Positions 54,501-64,000 of a stretch of DNA of 64,000 nucleotides are shown piece after piece. Positions within the stretch are counted from its first letter, which is position 1. Every line of letters begins with the position of its first letter. The notes beneath the pieces were generated by a model. The model worked only from the letters and a program-made list of their open reading frames with translations, had not been told where the DNA came from and did no database searches. This stretch comes from Kingdonia uniflora (taxonomy: Eukaryota; Streptophyta; Magnoliopsida; Ranunculales; Circaeasteraceae): contig JACGCM010000452.1 in the NCBI GenBank assembly GCA_014058105.1, positions 1,240,001 to 1,304,000 on the forward strand. Reading direction: 5' to 3'. A program made the translations under genes and the position numbers.

Positions 54501-55600
54501 CTCTACTAGTTGGGTTATCCCTGAATCTGCGGGAAGCAGGATATCTGTTGTGGAGAGATGCAGGATAGTGGTTTGGATAAGTAGGAGAATGAGTAATAAT
54601 ATTTATCCAGTGGAGACTGGGGTAATAACATGTTTTGTGATGTAAATTAACCTATTCAAGAGGAAGAGTGTTAATATCCAAATAAATTCTGTCATTATCT
54701 AACAGAATTGCTTTAAGGTTAACAATAGTATGATAGGGAAGAGGAGGAAAACCTTGGAGGTCCTAGGTGCAAGTGACTTCCATGATATTGATAAAACTAT
54801 TTTCAAAGAGCCATAGTTTATCAGGCTTGGGATGGGTACTTCTGATTAGATATCCTGGACTACCATAGAAGTTAATAGATTTTAGAAAAGATCCTGGAGC
54901 CAGTAGAATAAAGATCTTTACTACGGGCTTCACAGTTAACCAAAGTTAATTTAGATTTGGGGATAGCTGAATGTTTAGGGTGGTGAATTATGTCAGAATT
55001 TTTAATCGAACATTCAGTTTTGACCAAACTGACAGATATCAACGGTTTTGATGTATCTTTACCACGAGCCATCTGCTCTGGACTAGTCTTATAATTGACC
55101 CGAGTAAGATCGATTTGAACCAACGAAGCGTTGGATTTATAGTAATTGTAAGCCAGACGATGCTGCTTAGCGTTTTCTGGTTGAATATACAGCTTACTCA
55201 AAGAGGTTCCACGAGTCCTGTGGTGAGTCTAAGAGTGATGTATGCCTCTAAAGTGAGATAGAGGGCTTTCAGAATTACTTATGAAATGAGCTAAAGCTGT
55301 CATTTCATAAAAATATTACTGTTGTAAATGAAAGAAGAATTACGACGGATAAGACTAGGCTTCTTATCCTTGTCATTCATAGTGGATCCTGTATGAGACT
55401 ATTCAGTTGGTTAAATAATTCAATTATTGTCCAGCTGGGACCCTTGCAGCAAAACTATATGGGGTTCTGAAGTGGGTAGAATATATACCATAATTTGGAT
55501 AGGGCCGGGGCTAATTTGAAGAAGTTTTATTCCTGAAAAAGACTGAAAGTTATTATGAGTAGTGATGAAGTTAAAAGTAATATCATGGCCCTGAAAAGTA
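54501..55600 (-). pseudogene. Tail region of unit 2, unknown
   Basis: Between the protease and the next leader the minus strand holds open pieces (55,201-54,872; 55,638-55,420 overlaps its start) that do not match RT, RNase H or the downstream ORF of units 1 and 3. No motif is recognised. The unit thus ends differently from the others, either by deletion and rearrangement or because it derives from a different genome component. Confidence 0.45.
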
Positions 55601-56160
55601 CCAATTATTCCTGTTAGAGTAATACTATGTAAAGGCATAACTAGGTTGAGAAAGGGAGCACCTAAAATAACTTGTTGCTGTAAATTCCTGACGCAAAAAA
55701 TACAGAAGGAATATTCTGGTTGTTATTACGGATAGAAACATACAAAATTTTATATTGACTATTCATTCTAGTACCACTAGCAGAGGTAAAAGATTGTGTA
55801 GTTTTTTTAAAATACTTGGTAGGAACTAAGCCTTCTTGAATACAGTTTAAATCATCCCCACTATCTACAAGGGTAATAACATGAATGGTATATTCATGCT
55901 GGATAACAAGAGTAATTGAAATGTACCATTTTGGGGATGATATTTTGTGAAGAAGATGTTGATAAGAATTATTAGTCTTCTCAGTCTGTTGACTAGCCGA
56001 AGCATTTGTTAGGATTGTCCGTTTGTTCTTTTGTTCGAATGTCATAAGAGGATCATACTTCAGAATAGGAAGTTTGATATTTATGATTTGAGATTTCAAG
56101 TAAATTATTTTTTGATGTAAGTCTTGAATGGTAATAGGTTTAGCAGTCTTCATTCGTCAG
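55601..56160 (-). pseudogene. Pararetrovirus aspartic protease, unit 2
   Basis: On the minus strand the reading from 56,153 passes a Lys-rich linker to VITLVDSGDDLNCIQEGLVP (about 55,880-55,820), with the DSG catalytic triplet, then SFTSASGTRMN. After one shift near 55,690 comes VILGAPFLNLVMPL, the second hallmark. The protease would process the polyprotein. One frame shift breaks it. Confidence 0.75.
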
Positions 56161-58230
56161 AGGACATCCTGTAAATTATAATAATTATAAATAGGGAGTG
56201 AAGGTGCAGTATTAGGTTTCAGATTATCCTGGATCAGCTGTTGGATATGAAGATTTTAAATTTTGAGTTATAATTTCTGGATCAAAGATTGTATCAATAA
56301 TGAATATTAGTTGGTTTTGGTTTGTGGTTAAGGTGTTAAGTTGTAAACCATTCATTTCCACAATGGATTTCCAATAATCTGGAGGATTAGATCCAGAACA
56401 TTTGTTGCAAGGCATTTATTCTGTTGAAGAGGAAACACTGTGGTCAATGTGGTTGACTTTTTCGGAGTGATCAAAAGAAATTTCTTCAGAAGTGGTGTTG
56501 AGCAAGAGTTTACTTAGCTGAAGTTTTAATCCTTCATCTATGTGAAGTTCTTGTAGTTTACGTTTGGTGGCACACTTGTTGGCCAAGTGTCCTTGTTTAC
56601 CGTACTTATAGCAAGTGCGGGTTTCAGTTTGTTTGGAAAAGCTAGTATGAGGTAAATGCCTTTTCTGTTTTCTATGTTTTTGGTAATAGGAATCATCCTG
56701 ATCCTTATATTTTTTGTTATGACTTTTTCTTAAGTGATGAGTCTGCTGTCTGGTATGTGGGCGGTGTTTGCTAGGATAAGTAACAGGAAGGTCATAGGCA
56801 AATTGGTATCAAAATTTGCCAATTTCCTTTTTCTCTGTTAAATTCTACTTTTAAAGCTGATAATAGAGTTTGAGGTCATTACAGATACTCAGACCTACCT
56901 GGGTACAGACACTAATAAGATGACCATAAGTATAGTTATGGTAAGGTATAAAATTAGCATCATACTAGTCTTTGAGCTTCTGACGAACTTTAACAGTAAA
57001 TAATGGTGGAAGACCATCTATAAATCTTGCTTTCCAATGTTCTGCATTGGCATCACTACGCTGCATGACCTTGCATATATAAACATCCTTATACCACCTA
57101 AAATGGGTTAGAGAAGAGCATCTAAGGTTCTCTAGGAGTTCTCTATTCCTTTCATGTCGTTGTGGTGAAAGACCCACAAAATGTAAAATGATAGTTTGGA
57201 TAAGGGCGTAAATAACATCTTTGATAGGGATAGTACAAGTTCCTTCTTTTTTGACAGCTCCAAAAATTTCTATCTTCTGATCATGAGTGAGAACATTGTC
57301 CTACCAGCCTTTAAGGCTGCATGTGAATCCATTGAAAATAAATTTGGTGGCATTGTTGTCTTTATTGCCAGCAGTTTTACAGATACAGGCATACATAAGC
57401 ATTTTATGAATAATTTCATAAATTTGGTATTATGATAAACCATCAATATTCCATTCATAAATGGTACGTTCATTATAAGACATTTGATTTTGAAAGAATC
57501 TATTTTGAATAAATGATTATGAGAGGTAGGTCTTTTATAATATGTTTTTAACTGGGGTGGTTCATATTCGATTTTATGAAGACTGGCTTCAGCTGTTTGG
57601 ATGTGATCTTCGGATTGATCATCAGAGGTTGCTTCAGATGCAAAGGTTTTTTCAAGAGTATTAACACTAAGCTTTTCAAGTCTTTCAACCAAAAGGTCAA
57701 CAAACTTAGAATCCTGGATATCTGATAGCTTAAAGTCATTGACAAGGAATGCAGGTTTAATATCAGCACTATGTATACTAGAGGATGTACTAGCTATATC
57801 AATATTGATATTACTGGTGCGTTGGATGTGATCTTCGATACGATTTAGCTGGTTTGAAGATTGACATTAGTCCAATTATTCTGTTTGATAATAAGATTAA
57901 CATAAGTCCCATGATTGGTAAGACTGGTAAAGGCGTTGGCTTCGAAAGGCTTGGAGTTAGGACTTCCTTTGCTTAAATGGAGAGATTCAGGGGTCGGGTG
58001 GACAGATTTAACTTTTGTGCTATCTGTTTTAACCCATGTCTTGGTAAAATCTTCCATATTACTGATAATGTATTAAGGATAAGGATACCATGTAGTGAAC
58101 CTGTCACAAAAGAATGCAATCTTTTGGCTTCGTTCAATCTCATGGAAGTAAATGTCTTGTAACAGTCTGAAAATAGCATTTTATGAAGTGATCATGACTG
58201 GAAGTTATGAATTTGTTACTGATAAACTGG
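56161..58230 (-). pseudogene. Pararetrovirus coat-protein region with zinc knuckle, unit 2
   Basis: On the minus strand a coat-type segment with FRWYKDVYICKVMQRSDANA and HWKARFIDGLPPLF (57,100-57,000) is followed by an Arg/His/Lys-rich part and a zinc knuckle near 56,560-56,605 (CYKYGKQGHLANKC). The second cysteine is replaced by Tyr. Upstream (57,700-57,300) are acidic and low-complexity pieces. There are several frames and stops. It would form the particle and bind the RNA. Confidence 0.65.
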
Positions 58231-58499
58231 CGAATAATAGAGTTAGGGCTTAAATCTATAAAGAATATTAAACATAGAAGCTTGCTTCAAATATAAGGGA
58301 AGTAGTTTGATTTACTTCGGACCTGGTATTGGTAGAGGGATCATTATAGATGCCATGAGGAATCTGTTTATCAGAAAGTCTAATTCCCTGAATAATTGGT
58401 TTAGATGTTAAATTTTTAGAAACCGAAGGTCTGGAAGAAGGGTAGGAGACATGTTAGGGAATGTCTTCTTCCTTGGGTATCGGTCTGCAAGTCCTGCTC

Positions 58500-59060
58500 T
58501 TATGGAGGGATATCTTGATGGGATGGGATGCAAAAGGTTACCACTACGTCTCCATCAGGGGTTTGGGTAATTTGGTTGTCTTGGTTAGTAAACCTAGGTC
58601 TGGGGATTACTACTCTATGTAAGACCAATTCAGTAGGGATACTCAGTTCATCCCAATTTATAAGTCTGTTGACTACAATATTAGTTGTTAAACAGTTGCT
58701 ATGAACTGGTACCTGGTTCACTCTTAAGAACAGCCCAAGGGCATAAAGTATTCATAACCTTATAGTGGATTAGGTAAATAACGGCTATAACTTCTGCTCC
58801 AGGGATAAAATCATATCCTTGAGTCTGGATTCGTAGACTAATAGCATCAAATACTGACTTATCGGTAAATGACAAGGTTAAGTTGGGATAAACATTAAAA
58901 TAAACTGGTCCATGACAGAGGCTAGTTTGAACGATTCCCATAAGGGATGATTTAAATTCTCGACTCCTCTCATCTCTGAGATAGACAAGAATACTAGAAT
59001 TGATCCCTAGGAGAGTCAAAGGTTTGAATGCTACTTGGATACATCCAACATCCAACATCC
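58500..59060 (-). pseudogene. Pararetrovirus movement protein, unit 2
   Basis: The minus strand at 59,058-58,700 reads open for 119 codons in the pattern of the caulimovirid movement protein: IQVAFKPLTLLGINSSILVY, SLMGIVQTSLCHGPVYFNVY, and DFIPGAEVIAVIYLIHYKV. It continues after a shift to 58,500. This domain moves the virus through plasmodesmata and is not part of ordinary LTR retrotransposons, so it is the main evidence for a virus origin. It is broken before and after this block. Confidence 0.8.
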
Positions 59061-59780
59061 AACATACAGATAATTATATTTTTTAAGATTTCTTTCGATA
59101 TCATGAAGATTAAGTAGTTTCAAGGTATGACAATTACTCTCAAGAGCTATGGATTGCTCCATAATCTTGATATTATCTTGGCTAATGAAGTCGAACATAC
59201 CTTTTTTGTATATTAATTTGGACTTGATAGCTGGTATAGTCTATTGATTCAGTTGCTGGGTTTGTTCAAATCCAATTAATTCAGAGTTTTTTTTATAGAT
59301 GATTGGTCTTCATGAGACCTATTAAGTTTATCCATATGTGAAGGATGGATCACATAGATATGAAAATCCCATATAGGAATGTCAGTATGGTTACTACTAA
59401 TCTTTATTCCCAGACAAAGATGTTTAAATCGTATATTCTTAGTAAAAAGTGTCAGTATGGTTACTACTGGTCATTTTTCCCTGATGAAGGTGTTTAAACA
59501 GTATAATCTTAATGAAAGAATCAGGTACATGTTTGTCAATGATTTATTGGCTAAACATTTACTTCCAGGACAACAATGCCATTTACGACTTGGGTGATGT
59601 CCCATACTTAATTTATTCACCAGACTAGGCTGAGAAAACATCGTCAACCAGGGAAAGAAGATAAACAGTTAACACACTGACATCTCTCACCAGACTAGAT
59701 TGAGAAAACATCGTCAACCAAGAAAGAAGATAAACAATAAAGCATACCTAATTCGCATATGATATTTATCATGCCTACGC
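59061..59780 (-). pseudogene. N-terminal region before the movement protein, unit 2
   Basis: The minus-strand sequence matches unit 1 at 53,516-53,050. It includes an almost repeated block (59,340-59,420 and 59,440-59,530, each with GTCAGTATGGTTACTACT in the plus sense). No domain is recognised. Near 59,630-59,740 a 60-base block (GACTAGGCTGAGAAAACATC and on, plus sense) occurs twice. Confidence 0.5.
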
Positions 59781-60615
59781 AAACCAAGAAACTAACCCAG
59801 AGTATGACCCTAAGGTCCTTCTAATGACACTTGGACACCCTCAGGGGTGTGTGTGTAGAGATTATGAATACTTATCAAGAACAAGATAGTAAAGTAGTAC
59901 TTAAAAGAAGATTACAGAAGATGGATAAAGGTATTCAGTGGATGGAGGTGGTAACATACAAACATAAACTTAGAAATTGAACCATTAAAAATGATGGTAC
60001 AAATGAGTTCTCTGGCTCCTTATATAGGTAAAGACAGATTCCAAATGGTTTGAAGTCTGTATAATGTTGTCCCGCTTGGAGTTGTCTGGTAGAAGACAAA
60101 GTGAGTAGTCTTCAGGTCCTATGAAGTGGTCTTCAGGTCCTACAAAGTGGTCGGTTGGCCCCACAAAGTGGTTAGTTGGTTCCACAAAGTGGTCGGTCCC
60201 CCAAAGTGGTCTTCTTTGGACTTTGGAAAGATAATGATGGTGGAGGCATGTATAGTGTATTTGGAATGTGATTCCTTTGGGGAAGTATTCTTTGGGTCCC
60301 TTATGATTACTGCTTGTTTGCATACTGAGTGCTGAAGTACTGTTGTGATTAGGAAATGAGCTAGCCTTGGAGAAAGTAATCAGTTATGATTGAGTCCATT
60401 CCACCATGTTTTTTCAAGATGGGGAAAAGGATCCGGAGAAGTTTTTGGGGTGAAGTCCTGATTGGGGCTAAAATAGGAAAAAAGGGGTGGTTTAGTCTGG
60501 GCGGATAGTTTAGCTACTTCTTCCTATTTGGCGCATGCCAGGCTAAGTGGCACTTGTTGCTGAATAATGTTGTGCAGAAATTGGCCATTAGTGGGTTTAA
60601 ATGAGGGGCCAATGA
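59781..60615 (-). promoter_or_regulatory. Pararetrovirus leader/promoter, copy c
   Basis: On the minus strand: repeat cluster at 60,110-60,215 (five or six ACCACTTTGTGG-type units), TATA context CCTATATAAGGAGCC at 60,013-60,027, and the conserved CCTTAGGGTCATACTCTGGG block near 59,795. It abuts copy d at 60,615, so two leaders are in tandem. Confidence 0.65.
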
Positions 60616-61140
60616 CACATAAACTAAGAAACTGTATAATTAAAAACGATGGTACAAATGAGTTCTCTGGCTTCTTTTATAGGTGAAGACGGATTCCAAA
60701 TGGTTTGAAGTCTGTGTAATGCTGTCCAGCTTGGAGTTATCTGGTGGAAGACAAGGTAAGTGGTATTCAGGTCCCATAAAGTGGTCTTCAGGTCCCACAA
60801 AGTGGTCGGTAGGCACCTACAAAGTGGCCGGTCCCTCAAAGTATCTTTATATCCCACAAAGTGGTCTGTAGGTCCCACAAAGTGGTTGGTCCCACTAATT
60901 TTGACTTTTGGAAAATTAAAGATGGTAAAAGCATATGGAGTGCATTCAGAGTACGATTCCTTCGTAGAAGTGTATTGTGGGTCCCTTATGATAATGGCTT
61001 GTGTTGGCATACTGTGTGCTGAAGTACTGGTGAGAATGGGAAATGAGCTGTCGCCAACTAAATGGGTTGTGATGGCAAGGATAGTGCTATTGGAGTGCCA
61101 ATGCTCTTCACTTTGGCTTTTCCCTTTACTGAAGTCTTGA
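60616..61140 (-). promoter_or_regulatory. Pararetrovirus leader/promoter, copy d (truncated)
   Basis: On the minus strand: repeat cluster at 60,755-60,895, then a TATA context changed to CCTATAAAAGAAGCC near 60,668-60,682. The copy stops at 60,615 before the conserved CATACTCTGGG block. Confidence 0.6.
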
Positions 61141-62347
61141 GTTGTTGTTCTTAAACTTTGATCATGGTGTCCCAGTAATCTTCCATAGTAGCTTCTGAAG
61201 ATTTTACAGAGGTCATATCTTTGTCGGCATATGGGTTTTGGCTTTCTCCTGGTTGGCAATATTGTTGACTGTAGTTATCTTCTGGTAAGGTGGATGTCTA
61301 TGATGTTGTGGCTGTTACAAACTGGCCCTTTAAAGTTTGTAGAACCTTGACTTGGCGTTCTTCTGAGGTTAAATTAGGATATCGATCCTTAATTGAATCC
61401 ATTAAAAGCTGGAAGACATTAGTCGAAGAGACTAATGTACCTACTGTTTTTTGATTTTTTGATTTAAAGGATAAAACATATTCTTTAGTTGCATTGTTGA
61501 CTAATGCAACAACACGTTCAGTTTCAAACCTATCCCACCATCTATAAAAGAAGGTGTGTTGGAGAATGGGGAGTTTCAGATCATCAAAACATGTTTCGAG
61601 GTCCCATTTCCAGATCCATGTGAGCTGGAATTCTATAAAATGTCATAAGGAATTTTGGCCGGTAGGTGGATTGGTAAAAGTTTTCCCCTTGAGCTTTGGA
61701 TAAAATTTATACCAAAGGGTAAAGGGATCCTGAAGGGCTTTTGGAAGAACATCAAAGTCAGGTTCTATTTTTTCCCTCTGATTAAGGAACCAAGTGGGGA
61801 AACCAGATCTTTTGATAATATCCCGATTGATGAAGAATAACCAAGTATGTTTTCTGACAGGGTTTTAATAGTAAAAAGTAAAATGCCAGGCTTGAATATA
61901 ATCCCAATAGTTATATTACTGGCCATTCAGTTTAAGAAACCAATATTTAGTAAGATCTTGACCCCATTCGGAAAGGTACATAACCCAAGTAACATATCAC
62001 TTAGAATGTGTTACAGGGCTTTTCAGGTCTTTTGGATTGATATCATGGTGCTCAAGTTGAACAAATGCAGTTTCTATTAACATGGCCTCATAGACATACC
62101 GGTAACGGTCATCTTGGACAATATAATTTTGATTTGCAAAATAACCTTCTTTGAGACCCCAAACATCTTGATGGAGTTTAAGGTCATCAAAAGTGAGGGC
62201 TAACATGCTTTCTTTAACCAGTGCTTTCTGGTGGTAAATAATGTCATGTTTAAGGGCATCTCTAACAGTTTTCTTGGGTTCCTGATTACTGCTGGTAGGA
62301 AGCCTCGAATTCTTTTTTTCTACTTTTTTAACCCCAGCCTTGTTCAT
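61141..62347 (-). pseudogene. Pararetrovirus downstream ORF, unit 3
   Basis: On the minus strand the part from 62,347 to 61,997 is open for 116 codons (KKTVRDALKHDIIYHQKALV, ALTFDDLKLHQDVWGLKEGY). After several stops the same general reading continues to 61,150 with aromatic blocks such as WIWKWDLETCFDDLKLPIL. I know no domain for it. A second ORF of unknown function after RNase H is described in florendoviruses, which would fit. It is conserved between units 1 and 3, so it was part of the virus and not random flanking DNA. Confidence 0.5.
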
Positions 62348-62476
62348 GAGGTTTCATGTTCTGCTTTTTCCTGTAGAAATTCCCAGGTAAGAAATTCAGG
62401 GAGAAAATTCTAATTGCCTTTAATATACTCAATAGAGAAATCAAAAGCGGATAGTTCAGATTACCATCTGGCAAAT
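62348..62476 (-). pseudogene. End of pararetrovirus RNase H, unit 3
   Basis: The minus strand starts FARW, stop, SELSAFDFSIEYIKGN and ends EFLTWEFLQEKAE, the usual closing segment of an RNase H (hydrophobic strand, I-KG, then a leaf-like F-L-x-x-E-F). It is cut at 62,476 by the chromovirus LTR, so RT itself is outside the window or lost. Confidence 0.6.
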
Positions 62477-64000
62477 TGTAATGACCCGTATTTCATTTAT
62501 TCCTAATATTCACTCATATTCCATTTCCGCTCATATATTCCTATTCTTTATCTCATCGGCATATTAGATTAATTTCCTTCACGTTAAGTTCCGCATTTAT
62601 TTTCCTCATGTACTCTTTCATCCCTTTTATTCTTCCATTATGCATCCATTTATTCCTTCGATGGTTTAGTATTAGATTCCCTTTTGTAGTTTTGGTGGTT
62701 CGGTGGTCATTCGGGGGAGGAGGTGGCGTTGTGGCCTTGGGAACCCCTAGATGGGTTCGTAGTGATGTTTGTTTGTTATGTGTGTGGTTTAGGGTGGCTC
62801 CGGTGAGCCTTTGGAGTGCCTGGTAGGTTTCCGGAGTCTCCTGAGGAAAATATTCCTTTTTGGGGGTTTTGGCGTTTGGTGGCCGTGAGGCGGTGGAGGT
62901 GGTGTTTCTACTTTTAAAACCCTTTATTGAGTTGGTAGTGATGTTTGTTTGATTTGTGTGTGATTTGGGGTGGTTCCGGTGAGTCGTTGGATTGGCCGGT
63001 AGGTTTCCCGAGGGAAAAGATTCCTATTTGGGGGCTTAGGCATTTTGGAAGCCGTGAGGCGATGGAGGTGGTGTTCATACTTTGGAAAACCTTTGTTGGG
63101 CTTGTAGTAGTGTTTGTGCAGTACTGGTGGCGATCCGTGGTATTTTGGGGTGTCCGGGGTAGTCCACGGTGCTTTCGGGGTTTATTTTATTTTATGCAGG
63201 AGCAGTTTTATTCGAACAGGGCCCTTATTGTTTGAATAGACCCCTTTATATTCGAGCAGACTAGTCTCTGTTCGAATACAACTAACTCTGTTTGAATAGG
63301 ATCATTTCTGTTCGAACAAAGGCGCGTTTTTAGCCTTTTTTTGTGTCTTTTCCTCTCTTCTCTCACTTCCTTTATTTTTTTCTCTCTCACACTTCTCTCC
63401 CTAACCTATTCCCCTTTCCTCCATACTTTTGATCCACTCTTCCCCATCGCTCGTGGATTCTTCGCCCGCTTCGTCGCAAGTTTCGCACCTATCCTCGATA
63501 AGTTTTCCCGATTCCATTTCCATTCCTTTCGCTCGATTTCGGGGTAGGTCTGATTTCTAGGGTTTGGTTTTAATGCCGTTTTCTTAATTGATTGGTAGCT
63601 GTTCTCCATTATTGGTGTTAGATTATCAGGCGTTCCGTTACTGTTCCACATACTTTAGTTGGGTTTTCGAGTTGGTTCTTCTGCAGGTCTTGAATTTTCT
63701 TCAGGCGAGTTTTATTCTAGCATTATTAAGTTTCTATACTAGTTTCTAAGTATTGTTTTAGAGAGTTATATTGAACTTAGAGATGTTTTGTGATTAACTA
63801 TAGTTTAACCTAGGAATTATCTGTTAGAAGTGTTAACCTGTTGTTTAGGTTTGTAATTGTTTATGGAGTTGGTTTTTGGTTCGCATAGGACCTGAGTTAA
63901 TTAGTGGTGGTTGGGTTAGCGTTCTCATGGCTTGCCCAAGAATGCCCTTTCCAGCCTTAGGAGGTTATTGGGTTGGATGTAGTGATGGTTAGGTTACTAT
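62477..64000 (+). repeat. Second chromovirus LTR (runs past the window)
   Basis: It starts TGTAATGACCCGTATTTCAT and matches the LTR at 48,098 in order for its whole visible length, including the palindrome cluster (63,205-63,320). It has many indels, for example a partial duplication of the TTTGTTTG...GTGTGG block (62,765-62,960). The motif at the TATA position reads TTTTTAGCC here, so the promoter may be lost. It is either a solo LTR or the 5' LTR of another element. Confidence 0.8.

Larger units (their letters stand above)
42385..62476 (-). mobile_element. Endogenous pararetrovirus array (caulimovirid, florendovirus-like)
   Basis: Read on the minus strand from 62,476 downwards the array holds: RNase H end, a downstream ORF and leader (unit 3, to 60,620); a leader, N-terminal region, movement protein, coat region with zinc knuckle, protease and a tail (unit 2, 60,600-54,200); and a leader, deleted ORF1, downstream ORF and leader again (unit 1, 54,190-42,385, split by a chromovirus). 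A movement-protein domain together with coat, zinc knuckle and aspartic protease in one polyprotein points to Caulimoviridae and argues against an LTR retrotransposon. Units are head-to-tail, as from concatemers of a circular genome. All are broken and no RT catalytic block is seen. Confidence 0.75.

Overview
The window is nuclear DNA of a flowering plant, almost entirely made of nested, decayed transposable elements plus an array of endogenous pararetrovirus sequence. The evidence is plant-type L1 LINE, Ty3 (Tat and chromovirus lineages), Ty1/Copia, Helitron, CACTA, Harbinger and hAT families, G/T-rich intergenic DNA, plant exon fragments (an organellar-type RRM protein, an S-domain receptor kinase) and canonical GT..AG introns. 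I found no intact host gene, no rRNA or tRNA gene, no CRISPR array and no prokaryotic feature. The species cannot be named from the sequence alone.

Layout. 1-7,725 is a degraded plus-strand LINE (ORF1, endonuclease, reverse transcriptase, 3' end) into which three other elements have inserted: a Helitron (1,165-3,163) carrying two exons of an RRM gene, a 476-bp Harbinger-type MITE (3,917-4,392) with TTA target duplication, and a fragment of a gag-only LTR element (6,039-~7,400). 7,726-13,900 is intergenic DNA with a SINE-like unit, two related MITE-like units, an inverted-repeat element, a 67-70-bp tandem repeat and a possible host exon. 13,900-16,130 is a second gag-only LTR element (minus strand). 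16,585-28,185 is a complete but inactivated Tat-lineage Ty3 retrotransposon with both LTRs, a 5-bp target duplication, PBS, PPT, gag, protease, RT, two RNase H domains, integrase and an antisense ORF in its 3' region. 28,791-31,145 is a third gag-only element (plus strand), itself split by a 1,051-bp hAT-type non-autonomous element with a perfect 8-bp target duplication.

32,083-42,360 is a decayed Copia element whose RT is split by a 4.3-kb CACTA-like element (37,607-41,919) that has captured an S-domain receptor kinase fragment and one further exon. 42,385-62,476 is a minus-strand, head-to-tail array of at least three incomplete caulimovirid (florendovirus-like) units with four leader/promoter copies. 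It is split by a chromovirus (43,289-50,661, Tekay-like, with chromodomain and a 2.56-kb 3' LTR but no 5' LTR) and ends at a second LTR of the same chromovirus family (62,477 to the window end).

None of the coding regions appears functional. The two large Ty3 elements are broken mainly by stop codons that look like C-to-T or G-to-A changes (CAG to TAG, CGA to TGA, TGG to TGA/TAG), the footprint expected from long-term cytosine methylation. The most interesting material is the pararetrovirus array with its repeated promoter-upstream modules and two kinds of unit, the gene-capturing Helitron and CACTA elements, and the gag-only LTR family represented by three fragments.
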